Both the position numbers and the translations under genes were made by a program. A DNA stretch of 64,000 bases from Pseudomonadota bacterium (GTDB lineage: Bacteria > Pseudomonadota > Gammaproteobacteria > Steroidobacterales > Steroidobacteraceae): NCBI GenBank assembly GCA_016705325.1, contig JADIYJ010000003.1, positions 372,001-436,000 of the forward strand, read 5' to 3'. Shown in pieces: positions 1 to 10,784 of this stretch. Under the pieces are notes generated by a model, which saw only the letters and a program-made list of their open reading frames with translations, ran no database searches and was not told where the DNA came from. Numbering within the stretch: the stretch's first letter is position 1; each line of letters begins with the position of its first letter.

Positions 1-71
1 GCGGGCAGGGCCGGCGCTGTCGCAAGTCCGGCCAGGCAGAGGCTGATTGCCGTGAATGTTTGCGTGCGCAT
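1..71 (-). CDS. Exported protein of unknown function, N-terminal signal peptide only (partial)
   Basis: An ATG on the minus strand at 71 opens a frame that runs off the left edge. The 23 visible residues begin MRTQTFTAISLCLAGLATA, a short positive N-region, a hydrophobic core and an Ala-rich end that fits a Sec signal peptide. It is divergent from the lipoprotein-release genes to the right. Nothing of the mature protein is present, so no function can be assigned. Confidence 0.55.
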   Translation of the reverse strand, partial: MRTQTFTAISLCLAGLATAPALP

Positions 72-245
72 GCTTCCGTGTCTCCGGTGAGGCCCACCGG
101 ACTATAACATTCGACGCGCGGGAGCCAGAGCGTCGCAGCCTAATTCCTTGTTCCAGTTCACTATCTGGCCCGGCGGGAAACGTGCAAAGCCGGGCTGCGC
201 CGGGTAGCCTTGCGGCCTTCCGTCCCACGCGAGCCTCGATTCACG

Positions 246-1496
246 GTGTTCCACCCGTTGCCCGTCTTCGTCGGCCTGCGCTACGTCCGCACCCGCAGGC
301 AGGGCTTTTTCGTCTCGTTCATCTCCTGGATCTCGATGGCCGGCGTGTGTCTCGGCGTCGCGGCGCTGATCACCATCATTTCGGTCATGAACGGCTTCGA
401 GGGCGAACTGCGCAACCGCCTGGTTTCGCTCACGGCGCACGCCACCGTGTCTGGCCCGCCCGAGCGGCTGGCGAACTGGCAGGCGGTCACCGACAGTATT
501 CGAACCGTGCCGGGCGTGGAGGGCGTCGCGCCTTTCGTGGACGTGCAGGCGATGCTTGGACGCACCGGCTTGCTCGAACCGGTGCTGCTGCACGGCATCG
601 ATCCGGCCGCTGAAGCGCAGGTGTCGTCGATCGAACAGAACCTGCTGCAAGGGAAACTCAGCGACCTCGAGCCTGGCGCGCGCGGCATGGTCATCGGTCG
701 CGTGCTCGCGTGGCAGATCGGCGCCGAAGTCGGTGATGAACTTACCGTGATGGTGCCCGGCCGCGACATGCTCGCGGCGGGTGGCCGGCCGCTGCTGCAG
801 ACCTTCACCGTCACCGGGATCTTCGAAGTCGGGCTGCAGGATCACGATGCTTCGCTGGCGCTCGTGTCGATCGCCGATGCGGCTGACTTGACCGGTGCTG
901 CCAACGCGACTCCCGCCGGACTGCGCATCCGCTTCGACGACGTGATGAACGCACCCGCGCGCACCGCCGACCTGCGCCGGGCGGTCGGCGCGGGGCTGCA
1001 GGTCAAGGACTGGAGCGAGGAACACTCGGCGTACTTCCGGGCGATCCGCATCGAGAAGACGATGATGAGCCTGATCCTGCTGCTCGTCGTCGCGGTGGCT
1101 GCGTTCAACATCGTGGCTGCGCTGGTGATGGTGGTCAATGAAAAGCGTTCGGACATCGCGATCCTGCGCACGCTCGGCATGACCCCGCGCGGGATCGTCG
1201 GCGTCTTTCTCACCCAGGGCCTGGTGATCGGCACCGTCGGGACACTGTTCGGACTCGTGCTGGGCGTGCTGGTCGCTGCCAACGTGGGCACCATCGTGCC
1301 CGTGCTCGAACGTGTGTTCCGCTTCCACGTGATGGACCCGTCGGTCTACTACATCACGCAGATTCCATCGGAACTCAGGGTCGGGCAGATCCTCGCCATC
1401 ACCCTGGTTGCGTTCACGCTCACGGTCGTGGCGACGATCTATCCGGCGATCCGCGGCGCGGCCACCCAGCCCGCCGAAGCGTTGCGGTACGAATGA
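246..1496 (+). CDS. lolC: Lipoprotein-releasing ABC transporter permease, LolC/LolE family (first copy)
   Basis: Inner-membrane permease of the Lol exporter, which extracts outer-membrane lipoproteins and hands them to LolA. The 416-residue protein has the family start (FHPLPVFVGLRYVRTRR), a first membrane segment with the conserved VMNGFEGELR stretch, a large periplasmic domain, and three C-terminal membrane segments after residue 270. I chose GTG at 246 because homologues begin with this motif; a TTG at 210 is also in frame. It overlaps the next permease by 4 bp, and lolD follows. The choice of lolC rather than lolE rests on position only. Confidence 0.9.
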   Translation: MFHPLPVFVGLRYVRTRRQGFFVSFISWISMAGVCLGVAALITIISVMNGFEGELRNRLVSLTAHATVSGPPERLANWQAVTDSIRTVPGVEGVAPFVDVQAMLGRTGLLEPVLLHGIDPAAEAQVSSIEQNLLQGKLSDLEPGARGMVIGRVLAWQIGAEVGDELTVMVPGRDMLAAGGRPLLQTFTVTGIFEVGLQDHDASLALVSIADAADLTGAANATPAGLRIRFDDVMNAPARTADLRRAVGAGLQVKDWSEEHSAYFRAIRIEKTMMSLILLLVVAVAAFNIVAALVMVVNEKRSDIAILRTLGMTPRGIVGVFLTQGLVIGTVGTLFGLVLGVLVAANVGTIVPVLERVFRFHVMDPSVYYITQIPSELRVGQILAITLVAFTLTVVATIYPAIRGAATQPAEALRYE

Positions 1497-2753
1497 TCGT
1501 GGCTGGGAGCGGCATCCCGTTCGAACTCACGATCGGTCGGCGCTACCTGCGTTCGACCGGTAACCGCTTCCTGTCCTTCATCTCCCTGATCTCCATGGTG
1601 GGCGTGGCGATCGGCGTGGCCGTGCTGATCGTGGTGCTGTCGGTGATGAACGGATTCGAGCACGAACTGCGGTCACGCATCCTGAGCCTGACGTCGCATG
1701 CGACGGTAACGGCCTTCGGCGAGGGGCTCGCCGGCTGGGACGCGATGCGGGAGACAGCGCTGAAGAACCCACGCGTGTCGGCAGCAGCGCCGTTCGTGGA
1801 AGCCGAGACGCTGCTGATCGCCGATCACGCCGCGGGTGCTTCGAGCGCCGCCACTCTGCGTGGCATTGACCCGGTGCTCGAGGCGCAGGTCTCTGCGCTT
1901 GGCGAACGGCTCACCAGCGGCTCGATGCAGTCGCTGCAGCCGGGCGCCTTCAGCATCCTGCTGGGCGACGAACTGGCGAACAAGCTCGGTGTTGCCCTGG
2001 GCGATGCCGTCGTCGTTGCCGTCGCCAAGGGCAACGTGACGCCCGCCGGCGTGCTGCCGCGGCTGCGTCGTTTCGAGGTCACGGGCACCTTCCGCTCCGG
2101 CATGTATGAAATCGACGCCACGCTCGCGGTGGTGCACGTTGCCGATGCCGCGCGACTGCTGCGGCTGGGCAGCAACGTGACGGGACTGCGCCTGGCGGTA
2201 AAGGACCCCTACCAGGCGCCACTCGCCGTGCGCGAGGTTGCGAGCGAGCTTGGCGGCGGGCTCTACGTCGAGGACTGGACGCGGCGCAACGCGAACTTCT
2301 TCCGTTCGATCGAACTGACCAAGCGCATGATGTTCTTCATCCTGCTGCTGGTCGTGGCGGTCGCGGCGTTCAACATCGTGTCGACGCTGGTGATGGCGGT
2401 GAAGGACAAGCAGCCGGACATCGCCATCCTGCGCACGATCGGCGCGCGACCCTCGAGCGTCCTCGCGATCTTCACGACCCAGGGCACCGTGATCGGCCTG
2501 CTCGGCACGCTCGGCGGCGTGGCGCTCGGCGTGCTGCTGGCGACGAACCTCGAGTCGATCGTGCACGCCCTGGAGCGTGTCTTCGGCGTGCAGTTCATGG
2601 ACGCGAGCGTTTACCTCATGAGCGACCTGCCGGCGCGAGTCGAACCCGGCGACGTGCTGCTCATCGCGGGCACGGCGTTCGCGCTCTGTTGTCTGTCCAC
2701 CCTGTATCCCGCGTGGCGCGCAGCGACCACCGATCCGGCGAGGGCCCTGCGCC

Positions 2754-2761
<8 letters not shown>
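1493..2761 (+). CDS. lolE: Lipoprotein-releasing ABC transporter permease, LolC/LolE family (second copy)
   Basis: Second permease of the Lol complex, 422 residues, with the same layout as its neighbour: an N-terminal membrane segment followed by VLSVMNGFEHELRSRILSL, a periplasmic domain, and three C-terminal membrane segments near residues 275-300, 320-350 and 380-410. It starts with ATG overlapping the previous stop by 4 bp and overlaps lolD by 8 bp, so the three genes are probably translationally coupled. Two adjacent permeases imply a heterodimeric LolCDE rather than a LolF-type homodimer. The lolE label is tentative. Confidence 0.9.
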
Positions 2762-3437
<676 letters not shown>

Positions 3438-3523
3438 ATCGGGCAGAAGGCGCCGATTAGTCGCGTCGCCAACTGCAGCAGACACCCTGCACGCTGACGT
3501 CCTCGCGGTCGGGACGTTGAACC

Positions 3524-5827
3524 ATGTGGCAACTGGCGGCAGGCCTCCTCGCCGGCTCCTGTGCGGTGCTCTGCCTGCCACACGCGTCTCCTGTCGTGCT
3601 GGCGTGGGTCTGCCTTTGCGCGAGTGTTGCTGGCGCCTGCACGCGGCGCAGAGCCTGGCCGCTGGGCCCCGGAGTGGGGTTCTGGCTGACTGCCTTGCAG
3701 CTCGATGCAGGACTGGCCGACCGGCTGGATCCCGCGCTGGAGGGACGCGCAGTGCGCGTGCGTGGTGTGGTCACGAGCGTGCCGCAGGGCACGCTCGACG
3801 TCCTCAAGTTCCGCGTCTCGCCGCTGCCTGACGGCGACTCACGCTCGCTTCCCCGGCTCATCGAGCTGACCTGGTACGACGCTCCCACCCGGGTTGAAGC
3901 CGCGGAGACGCTCGCACTCGAAGTGAAATTGCGCCGTCCTCGTGGGTTTGCCAACCCGGGCGGGCGCGACAACGAGGCGCGGATGCTGCGCGACCACGTT
4001 GGCGCGAGCGGCTATGTGCGTTCCGGCGAACGGCTCGGCCGCGAGTCCAGCGCTGCCTTCAAGTACCCGGTGTTGCTCGCACGCTCGCAGGTCGCCTCGA
4101 TCATCCGGGACGCACTGGGCGACCGACCTTCTGCCGGTATCGTGGCCGGACTTGCCGTGGGCCTCCAGGACGCGCTGAGCCGCGACCAGTGGCTGCAGCT
4201 CTCGCGCAGTGGCGCCAGCCACCTGATGGCGATCTCGGGCCTGCACATCGCGATGGTGGCCGCTGTCTTTGCCTGGCTCGGGGGGCGAGTGCAGCGATTC
4301 CGGCAGGGCCGTGGTGCGACAGGTGCCACGCGCGATGCGTCGGTCGTGGCAGCAGCCATCGCGGCGTTGGGCTACAGCCTGCTGGCAGGCTGGTCCGTGC
4401 CGACACAGCGCACCATGGTCATGATCGCGTGTGGCGCCGCTGCGCTGCTGTTGCGTCGACGGATCGGCGTTGCCGATGGACTGGGCATCTGCGTGGTCGG
4501 TGTGCTGCTGCTCGACCCGCTGGCACCGCTGGCACCCGGGTTCTGGTTGTCGTTCGGCGCGGTGGCCGTCATTCTCTATGGAGCCACCGGCCACGTCCGG
4601 CCACTCGGTCCGATACGCAGCTACCTGCTGGTCCAGGTCGTCGTCACGCTGGGACTCGTGCCGGTGCTCGCGGGCAGCTTCGGTTCGGTTTCGCTGGTGT
4701 CTGCGCTGGTCAACCTGTACGCGATCCCGCTCTATACGCTGCTGATCGTGCCTGCCGTGCTGATTTCGTGCGGTGTCGCGATGATTGCCGAGGTCACAGG
4801 CGCGGTCATGCTCGACTTGACCGGTCGATTGATCGAATCGACGTGGCCGCTGATCGAGGTGCCGGCATCGTGGCCGCTGGCCACCTGGTCGATCGCCGGG
4901 CTCGACGGCATCGCCTGGATCGCCCTGGTGCTCGGCGCGCTTGCGGCGCTGTCGCCCCTGCCGCGCCTGGGTCGCGTCACCGGTGGCGTACTCGTTGCAG
5001 CAGCCTGCCTGTGGCGGCCTGCGCTGGTGCCTGAGGGGGCCGCGCGAGTCACGATTCTCGACGTCGGGCAGGGGCTGTCAGTCGTGGTCGAAACGCGCGG
5101 CCACACGCTCGTCTACGACACAGGACCTGCGTTCCGCACGGGCAGCGACACCGGCCAGCTCGTCGTCGTTCCATTTCTCAGGGCGCGCGGCATTCGCAAC
5201 TTGGATCGCGTCGTCGTGAGTCATGACGACGACGATCACAAGGGCGGTGCGGGCAGCGTGCTCGTGCTCATGGGCGCAGGCGCCGTGACGCTGGGGCCGA
5301 GCCTGCCGGCGGACGCGCTCGACGGCAGCCGTGCGCAACTGATCCGGGACACCTGCCGGCGTGGCGAGGCGTGGTCCTGGAATGGAGTCGGCTTTCGCTG
5401 GGTGCACCCCGGCAACGTTGGCTACCAACGCGACAACGACAGTTCCTGCGTGTTGCTGGTGAGCGCAGGCGGGCATACGGCGCTCGTCACCGGCGACATC
5501 GAGGCCGAGGCCGAACGCGACATGGTGCGCGCAGGCGCATTGGCAGCCGTCGATGTCGTGGTGGTGCCGCACCATGGCAGTAGAACTTCGTCGACGCAGG
5601 ACTTCGTGACGACGGTGCGGCCGCGCTGGGCCGTCTATGCCGTAGGTCACCGCAATCGCTGGAATTTCCCCGTGCGTGGCGTCGTGGAGCGCTGGGAGCA
5701 GGTGGGAGCCCGGGGCGTGCGAACGAGCGACAGCGGCGCCATCACGTTCGAGCTCGCATCCGGACGGGCCCTGGCGCCGCCGATGGAATGGCGGCGCGAA
5801 CACCCGCGACCATGGCGTGATCCTTGA
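3524..5827 (+). CDS. comEC: DNA internalization competence protein ComEC/Rec2
   Basis: Inner-membrane channel for uptake of single-stranded DNA in natural transformation. The 767-residue protein has an N-terminal DUF4131-like region, a central multi-spanning competence domain (from about residue 215, including SHLMAISGLHIAM) and a C-terminal metallo-beta-lactamase-fold domain starting near ILDVGQGLSVVVE. Within it, SHDDDDHKGG and PHHGSRTSS are the expected metal-site regions. It follows lolD by 86 bp and precedes exbB, the order found in many gammaproteobacteria (ycaI in E. coli). No type IV pilus competence genes lie nearby. Confidence 0.93.
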   Translation: MWQLAAGLLAGSCAVLCLPHASPVVLAWVCLCASVAGACTRRRAWPLGPGVGFWLTALQLDAGLADRLDPALEGRAVRVRGVVTSVPQGTLDVLKFRVSPLPDGDSRSLPRLIELTWYDAPTRVEAAETLALEVKLRRPRGFANPGGRDNEARMLRDHVGASGYVRSGERLGRESSAAFKYPVLLARSQVASIIRDALGDRPSAGIVAGLAVGLQDALSRDQWLQLSRSGASHLMAISGLHIAMVAAVFAWLGGRVQRFRQGRGATGATRDASVVAAAIAALGYSLLAGWSVPTQRTMVMIACGAAALLLRRRIGVADGLGICVVGVLLLDPLAPLAPGFWLSFGAVAVILYGATGHVRPLGPIRSYLLVQVVVTLGLVPVLAGSFGSVSLVSALVNLYAIPLYTLLIVPAVLISCGVAMIAEVTGAVMLDLTGRLIESTWPLIEVPASWPLATWSIAGLDGIAWIALVLGALAALSPLPRLGRVTGGVLVAAACLWRPALVPEGAARVTILDVGQGLSVVVETRGHTLVYDTGPAFRTGSDTGQLVVVPFLRARGIRNLDRVVVSHDDDDHKGGAGSVLVLMGAGAVTLGPSLPADALDGSRAQLIRDTCRRGEAWSWNGVGFRWVHPGNVGYQRDNDSSCVLLVSAGGHTALVTGDIEAEAERDMVRAGALAAVDVVVVPHHGSRTSSTQDFVTTVRPRWAVYAVGHRNRWNFPVRGVVERWEQVGARGVRTSDSGAITFELASGRALAPPMEWRREHPRPWRDP

Positions 5828-5909
5828 ACCACGCCCGTCGCCGCGGGGGAGGGGTTCCAGTATCATCGGCGGGTCATTCTTGCCGGGCACAGGAACTCGA
5901 GCGAGCCAC

Positions 5910-6590
5910 ATGTTCGAAATCGTGAAGGCCGGCGGCATCGTCATGGTGCCGCTCATCCTCTGCTCCATACTAGCTGCCGCCATCACGCTCGAGCGCCTCT
6001 GGACGCTGCGGAGCCAGCGCGTCGTGCCCGAGGAACTGGTAGACAAAGTGTGGCGCTGGGTCGAAAACCGCACCCTGTCCGACAAGCAGATCCTTGCGCT
6101 GCAGCAGCATTCGCCACTCGGGCGCGTGCTCGCGGCCGGGTTGGCCAATCGCCACCGCGACCGCTCGCTGATGATCGAAGCGATCGAGGACGCCGGACGT
6201 CACGTCGCCCACGAGCTGGAACGGTACCTGAACGCCCTCGGCACGATCGCCGCCATCTCGCCGTTGCTCGGCCTGCTGGGCACCGTCACGGGCATGATCC
6301 GCACGTTCAAGGCGATCACGGTGGCTGGCGTGGGCAACCCCGCGGCCATGGCCTCCGGCATTGCCGAGGCGCTGATAACTACCGCGGCGGGTCTCATCAT
6401 CGCGATCCCGGCGCTGGTAGCCTACCGCTACCTGCGCGGCCGCGTCGACGGACACGTCATTGACATGGAGAAGGAATCGCTCAAGCTGGTGCAGGCGATC
6501 GATCGCGCGAGCACGTTGCGTCCGGCCGCCGCGGTCGAGATCGGTGTGGCGTTGTCGGCCACGTCGGACGCGCAGGAAGCGGTGGCTTGA
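5910..6590 (+). CDS. exbB: MotA/TolQ/ExbB proton channel family protein
   Basis: Proton-channel subunit that works with ExbD to energise a periplasm-spanning partner. The 226-residue protein begins MFEIVKAGGIVMVPLI, with a first membrane segment, a cytoplasmic loop, and two later membrane segments containing the conserved P-L-L-G-L-L-G-T-V-x-G motif (about residues 118-129) and IAEALITTAAGLIIAIPAL. I chose ATG at 5910 because the family starts here; the frame is open further upstream into comEC. Its stop overlaps the exbD start by 4 bp. Placement just before msbA is typical of this gammaproteobacterial cluster. Confidence 0.93.
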   Translation: MFEIVKAGGIVMVPLILCSILAAAITLERLWTLRSQRVVPEELVDKVWRWVENRTLSDKQILALQQHSPLGRVLAAGLANRHRDRSLMIEAIEDAGRHVAHELERYLNALGTIAAISPLLGLLGTVTGMIRTFKAITVAGVGNPAAMASGIAEALITTAAGLIIAIPALVAYRYLRGRVDGHVIDMEKESLKLVQAIDRASTLRPAAAVEIGVALSATSDAQEAVA

Positions 6591-7014
6591 GGTTTCAGCA
6601 GAAGCACCGCGAGGAGCTCGAGCTCAACATGACGTCGCTGATCGACGTCGTGCTGCTGCTGCTGATCTTCTTCATGATGTCCACCCGGTTCATCGACGAG
6701 AGCCGGCTGCAGGTGCGCTTGCCCGAGGCCGGCGTCCAGCCTGACGAAGCATCCGCCAGGGAATCGGTCGAGATCGAGGTGACGGCGGAGGCAACTACCG
6801 CGTGGGCGGGCGCGATCTCGTCAACAACAGTCCCGACACGCTCGCCACGGCACTTGCACGCGCCACCAACGGCAACCGCGCGCAACCCCTGACGATCCGC
6901 GCCGACGCGCGGGCCGTGCACCAGTCGGTCGTCACGGCGATGGACGTCGCCGGACGCCTCGGCTACCGCCAGATCAACATCGCCACGGTTCACGATGGGT
7001 CGCAAAGCCGATAA
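6587..7014 (+). CDS. exbD: Biopolymer transporter ExbD/TolR family protein, frameshifted
   Basis: Partner of ExbB: a single-span protein whose membrane aspartate carries protons. The start is TTG overlapping the exbB stop. The N-terminus reads LELNMTSLIDVVLLLLIFFM, keeping the conserved Asp but with Ser where most homologues have Pro (NLTPLIDVV). After codon GCG at 6785-6787 the frame must shift: reading from GGC at 6790 gives GNYRVGGRDLVNNSPDTLA and the normal C-terminus through TAA at 7012-7014. One base appears to be missing near 6788-6789. Without correction the product is a 101-residue truncated protein. msbA shows another shift about 250 bp downstream, so sequence error is likely. Confidence 0.85.
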
Positions 7015-7030
7015 GCGCATCGACCTGAAG

Positions 7031-8762
7031 ATGCCGGAGGGCGCCCTGGCAGACCTACAAGCGTCTGCTCGGCTACCTGCGGCCGCATAAGGCCATGTTC
7101 GCGGTCGGCGTGCTCGGCATGACGATCTTCGCGGCGACCGACGCCGGCTGGGCTGCGTTCGTCAAATTCTTCCTCGACGGCACCTTCGTCGACAAGGATC
7201 CACGCATGGTCTGGCTGGTGCCGGTGGCGCTGGTCGGACTCTTCATCCTGCGCGGCGTCGGCGACTTCATGCAGACGTACTGCCCGGGCTTCGTCGGCCG
7301 CCACATCGTGAAGACGCTGCGCGGACAGATCTTCGAGCGCTACGTGCACCTGCCGGTGTCGTATTTCGACACCAGCACGTCGGGGGTGCTGCTGTCCAAG
7401 CTCACGTACAACACGGAGCAGGTGGCCACCGCGACCACGGATTCGGTCACCGTGTTCATCCGCGATTCGCTGACGATCGTCGGCCTGATCGGTTACCTGC
7501 TGTACCTCAACCCGAAGCTGACCCTGTTCAGCCTGATTGTCGGTCCGCTGATTGCCGTGCTGATCCGCAAGATCAACCTCCTGTTCCGCCGCTACAGCCG
7601 CCGCATCCAGAATTCCATGGGCGACGTGACACGCGTGGCCAAGGAAGCCATCGAGGCGCCGCGGGTGATCCGCGTCTTCGGCGCACAGGACTACGAGGCG
7701 CGGATGTTCGACGAGGTGACCGAGCACAACCGCCGCTCGCACATGAAGCTGATGATGACCAAGGGCATGAGCAACCCCATCGTGCAGACGATCGCGGCCG
7801 TGGGCCTGGCGGGGGTGCTGTACCTGGCGACGGTCGACGCCATCAATGGCCTGATGTCGGTGGGCGAGTTCACCTCGTTCATCGCGGCGCTGATGCTGAT
7901 CACGGCGCCGCTGCGCCGGCTGGTCAACGTCGCAGGCCCGCTGCAGCAGGGCATCGCCGCCGCGCAAAGCATTTTCGAGGTGCTCGACGCCCCGCTCGAG
8001 GACCAGGGCGGCCGCTTCCGGCTCGAACGTGCGCGCGGTGAAGTCGAATACCGCAACGTCGAGTTCAAGTACCCGACTGCGGCGGATCCCGTGCTGCGCG
8101 GCGTGAGTTTCCGCGCGCAGCCCGGCGAGAAGATTGCCATCGTGGGTCGTTCCGGCAGCGGCAAGTCCACGCTGGTCGGATTGCTGCCGCGCTTCTATGA
8201 TCCGACGGCGGGGCAGGTGCTGGTCGACGGCCACGACGCACGCGAATTTGCCCTCGACTCCCTGCGCTCGCAGGTCAGTCTCGTGAGCCAGGACGTCGTG
8301 CTGTTCAACGACACGATCAAGAGCAACATCGCTTTCGGCTTTCCGGCAACGGCTGCCGAGATCGAAGCCGCGGCGGCAAGCGCTCGCGTCAACGAGTTCA
8401 GCGCGCAATTGCCGCTCGGGCTCGACACCGTCGTGGGTGATCGCGGCACGCTGCTGTCGGGCGGCCAGCGCCAGCGCATTGCGATCGCGCGCGCGCTGCT
8501 GCGCAACACGCCGATCCTGATCCTGGACGAAGCGACCTCGGCGCTCGACACCGAGATCGAACGCCAGATCCAGGACCAGCTCGAAGCGCTCATGGCCAAC
8601 CGCACGACGCTCATCATCGCGCACCGGCTGTCGACGGTCGAGAAAGCCGACCGAATCCTGGTCATGGATTCGGGGCGCGTCGTGGAATCGGGAACCCACC
8701 AGGAACTGCTGGCGCGCGACGGCCAGTACGCCGTGCTGCACCGGTTGCAGTTCAACGACTGA
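7031..8762 (+). CDS. msbA: Lipid A export ABC transporter MsbA (5' end frameshifted)
   Basis: Homodimeric inner-membrane flippase for lipid A core. Six membrane helices occupy about residues 20-310, then the nucleotide-binding domain has Walker A GRSGSGKST, signature LLSGGQRQR, and Walker B ILILDEATSALD. The conserved N-terminal WQTYKRLLGYLRPHK is in the main frame from 7047, but that frame has no start codon before ATG 7095 and a stop at 7026. A plausible start (MPEGA at 7031, or MGRKADKR at 6995) is in another frame, so a 1-2 base indel near 7046 is inferred. The next gene is lpxK, the usual pairing. Confidence 0.92.
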
Positions 8763-8765
8763 CGC

Positions 8766-9809
8766 ATGTCGCTCGACGCGCGGTTGCAGAGCGTCTGGTA
8801 CGGCCCCGCCTGGCGCAGCCTGCCGCTGTGGCCGCTGGCCCTGCTGTACCGCGCCATCCTCGCGTTGCGTTCGCTGGGGTATCGCAGCGGCTTGCTTCGC
8901 GTCGAACACGCCGGCGTGCCGGTCATCGTCGTCGGCAACCTGACGGTCGGCGGCACCGGCAAGACACCGGTCGCCGCCTGGCTTGCGCGGCAGCTCGAGG
9001 CTCGCGGCCGGCGGGTCGGCGTGGTCCTGCGTGGTCACGGCGGGTCTCATCGCGGTGCGCCGATGGTCGTGACGCCGGCAGACGATCCGAGGGTCACTGG
9101 CGACGAGGCGCTGGTGCATGCGCGGCGTGGCGTGCACAGCGTGGTGATCGGCACAGATCGAGTGGCGGCGGCGCGTCTGGCGGCCGACCAGGGTGCGGAA
9201 GTCATCATCAGTGATGACGGACTGCAGCACCTGCGACTGGCCCGCGACTACGAAATCGCGGTAATCGACGGCGCGCGCGGACTCGGTAACCGCTGCCTGC
9301 TGCCGGCGGGCCCGCTGCGCGAACCAGCGCGTGAGCTGGAATCAGTCCAGGCGGCCATCGTGACCGAGCGCAGTGAGCAAGGGCACGCCGAGTTTTCGGT
9401 TCGCTCGCCCATGCTGTTGCGCGCGCAGTTCGAACTCGGCGACGCCGTGAACCTGCTCACGAACGAACGTCGGCCGCTGGCCGGGTTTGCGCAGGCGTCG
9501 AACCTGCACGCGATTGCGGGCATCGGCCATCCCGATGCCTTTTTCCGCGGTCTGATGCAGCGTGGATTGCACGTCGCGACGCACGCATTGCCCGACCACG
9601 CGCCGCTGGATGCAGGCGCGCTGCCGTTCCCTGCCGACGCCATTGTCCTGATGACCGAGAAAGATGCCGTAAAATGCCGGCAGATCGCCCGTCCCGACTG
9701 GTGGTGGGTCGATCTCGAAGTGAGCATCGGTCGCGCTGAGGCCGCGGCGTTGCTGACATCCGTCCTTGAGCGCACCGGCTTGACCGGTGCGGGAGTGTCC
9801 CTTGGATAA
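8766..9809 (+). CDS. lpxK: Tetraacyldisaccharide 4'-kinase LpxK
   Basis: Phosphorylates the 4' position of the tetraacyldisaccharide lipid A precursor at the inner membrane. The 347-residue protein has an N-terminal hydrophobic helix, the kinase P-loop VGNLTVGGTGKTPVAAWLA (about residues 57-75), and VIISDDGLQHLRLARD, which holds the catalytic-region Asp and His. It begins 3 bp after msbA and overlaps the small Trm112-like gene by 8 bp, consistent with one transcript for lipid A transport and synthesis. Confidence 0.95.
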   Translation: MSLDARLQSVWYGPAWRSLPLWPLALLYRAILALRSLGYRSGLLRVEHAGVPVIVVGNLTVGGTGKTPVAAWLARQLEARGRRVGVVLRGHGGSHRGAPMVVTPADDPRVTGDEALVHARRGVHSVVIGTDRVAAARLAADQGAEVIISDDGLQHLRLARDYEIAVIDGARGLGNRCLLPAGPLREPARELESVQAAIVTERSEQGHAEFSVRSPMLLRAQFELGDAVNLLTNERRPLAGFAQASNLHAIAGIGHPDAFFRGLMQRGLHVATHALPDHAPLDAGALPFPADAIVLMTEKDAVKCRQIARPDWWWVDLEVSIGRAEAAALLTSVLERTGLTGAGVSLG

Positions 9810-9990
9810 CAAGCTGCTCGACATCCTCGCCTGCCCGCTCTGCAAGGGGCCCCTGCAGTGGCACCGCGACGCGCAGACCCTGGTTTGCCGTGCCGACCGC
9901 CTGGCGTTTCCGGTGCGCGACGGTGTCCCGGCGATGCTCGAGGAAGAAGCCCGCCGCCTGAACTCCGACGACCCGCTGCTCAAGGACTGA
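9802..9990 (+). CDS. Trm112 family small zinc-ribbon protein (YcaR-like)
   Basis: A 62-residue protein beginning LDNKLLDILACPLCKGPLQ, typical of the Trm112/YcaR family. These are small zinc-binding or adaptor proteins that almost always sit between lpxK and kdsB; their molecular role in bacteria is poorly defined. The CPLC pair is present, while the second pair is reduced to one Cys (LVCRADRLAFPV), as in many bacterial members. I chose TTG at 9802 because homologues start here and GGGAG at 9791-9795 is well spaced. A GTG at 9787 is the alternative. Confidence 0.88.
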   Translation: MDNKLLDILACPLCKGPLQWHRDAQTLVCRADRLAFPVRDGVPAMLEEEARRLNSDDPLLKD

Positions 9991-9996
9991 GCGGGC

Positions 9997-10782
9997 GTGC
10001 CTTATCACGTCGTCATCCCGGCGCGGTACGCCTCGACGCGCCTGCCCGGTAAGCCGCTGCTCGACATCGGCGGTCGCACGATGATCCAGCGCGTGGTGGA
10101 GCAGGCTGCAGCCAGCGGCGCAGATCAAGTGCTGGTCGCCACCGACGACGAACGCATTGCAGCGGCAGTCCACGACCCGCGACAACCGTCGTCAGCGATC
10201 GCGATGATGACCGATGCAGCGCTGCCGTCCGGCACGGATCGCGTCGCCGCCGTCGCGCGTCAGCGGGGCTGGGACGACGACACGATCGTCGTCAACGTGC
10301 AGGGCGATGAGCCTTTCGTGCCGCCGCGCCTGATCGGCCAGGTGGCCCGTCTGCTGGCACCTGATCCGGTCGCCGCCATCGCCACGCTCGCCGCGCCGAT
10401 CGAATCGCTGCACGAGTTCCTGGATCCCAACGTGGTCAAGGTGGTGTTCGCGGCCGACGGTGCGGCGCTGTATTTCAGTCGCGCACCCATTCCCTGGTCG
10501 CGGGACGGCGCAGCCGCGGGCCGCGGCAGCCAGACTGACTTTTTCGGGGCGCTGCGACACGTCGGCCTGTATGCCTATCGCGTTGGCGCGCTCAAACGCC
10601 TCACCGCCATGGCGCCTTCGAGCTACGAACAGTCCGAGAAACTCGAGCAGTTGCGCGCCCTGCAGGCGGGGCTGCGCATCACGGTAGCGCTGTGCGCCGA
10701 GCCGCCCGGCCCGGGCATCGATACCGATGCAGACCTGCAGCGCGCACGGGCGCGTGCCGCGACGGAACCTGGAGAAAGTTGA
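9997..10782 (+). CDS. kdsB: 3-deoxy-manno-octulosonate cytidylyltransferase KdsB
   Basis: Activates Kdo as CMP-Kdo for the lipopolysaccharide inner core. The 261-residue protein starts with GTG and shows VVIPARYASTRLPGKPL (nucleotide-binding loop, residues 4-20), VATDDERI, and VNVQGDEPFV with the conserved Asp and Glu, all typical of KdsB. It sits 6 bp behind the Trm112-like gene and 2 bp before the next small membrane gene, so it is probably in the same operon. Confidence 0.95.
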   Translation: MPYHVVIPARYASTRLPGKPLLDIGGRTMIQRVVEQAAASGADQVLVATDDERIAAAVHDPRQPSSAIAMMTDAALPSGTDRVAAVARQRGWDDDTIVVNVQGDEPFVPPRLIGQVARLLAPDPVAAIATLAAPIESLHEFLDPNVVKVVFAADGAALYFSRAPIPWSRDGAAAGRGSQTDFFGALRHVGLYAYRVGALKRLTAMAPSSYEQSEKLEQLRALQAGLRITVALCAEPPGPGIDTDADLQRARARAATEPGES

Positions 10783-10784
10783 CC

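Noticed and set aside
6990..9230. A 746-codon open frame on the minus strand opposite exbD-msbA-lpxK
   Set aside because: It is antisense to well-recognised genes and rich in His, Gln, Arg and Asp, the usual result of high-GC codon bias. No domain is visible.
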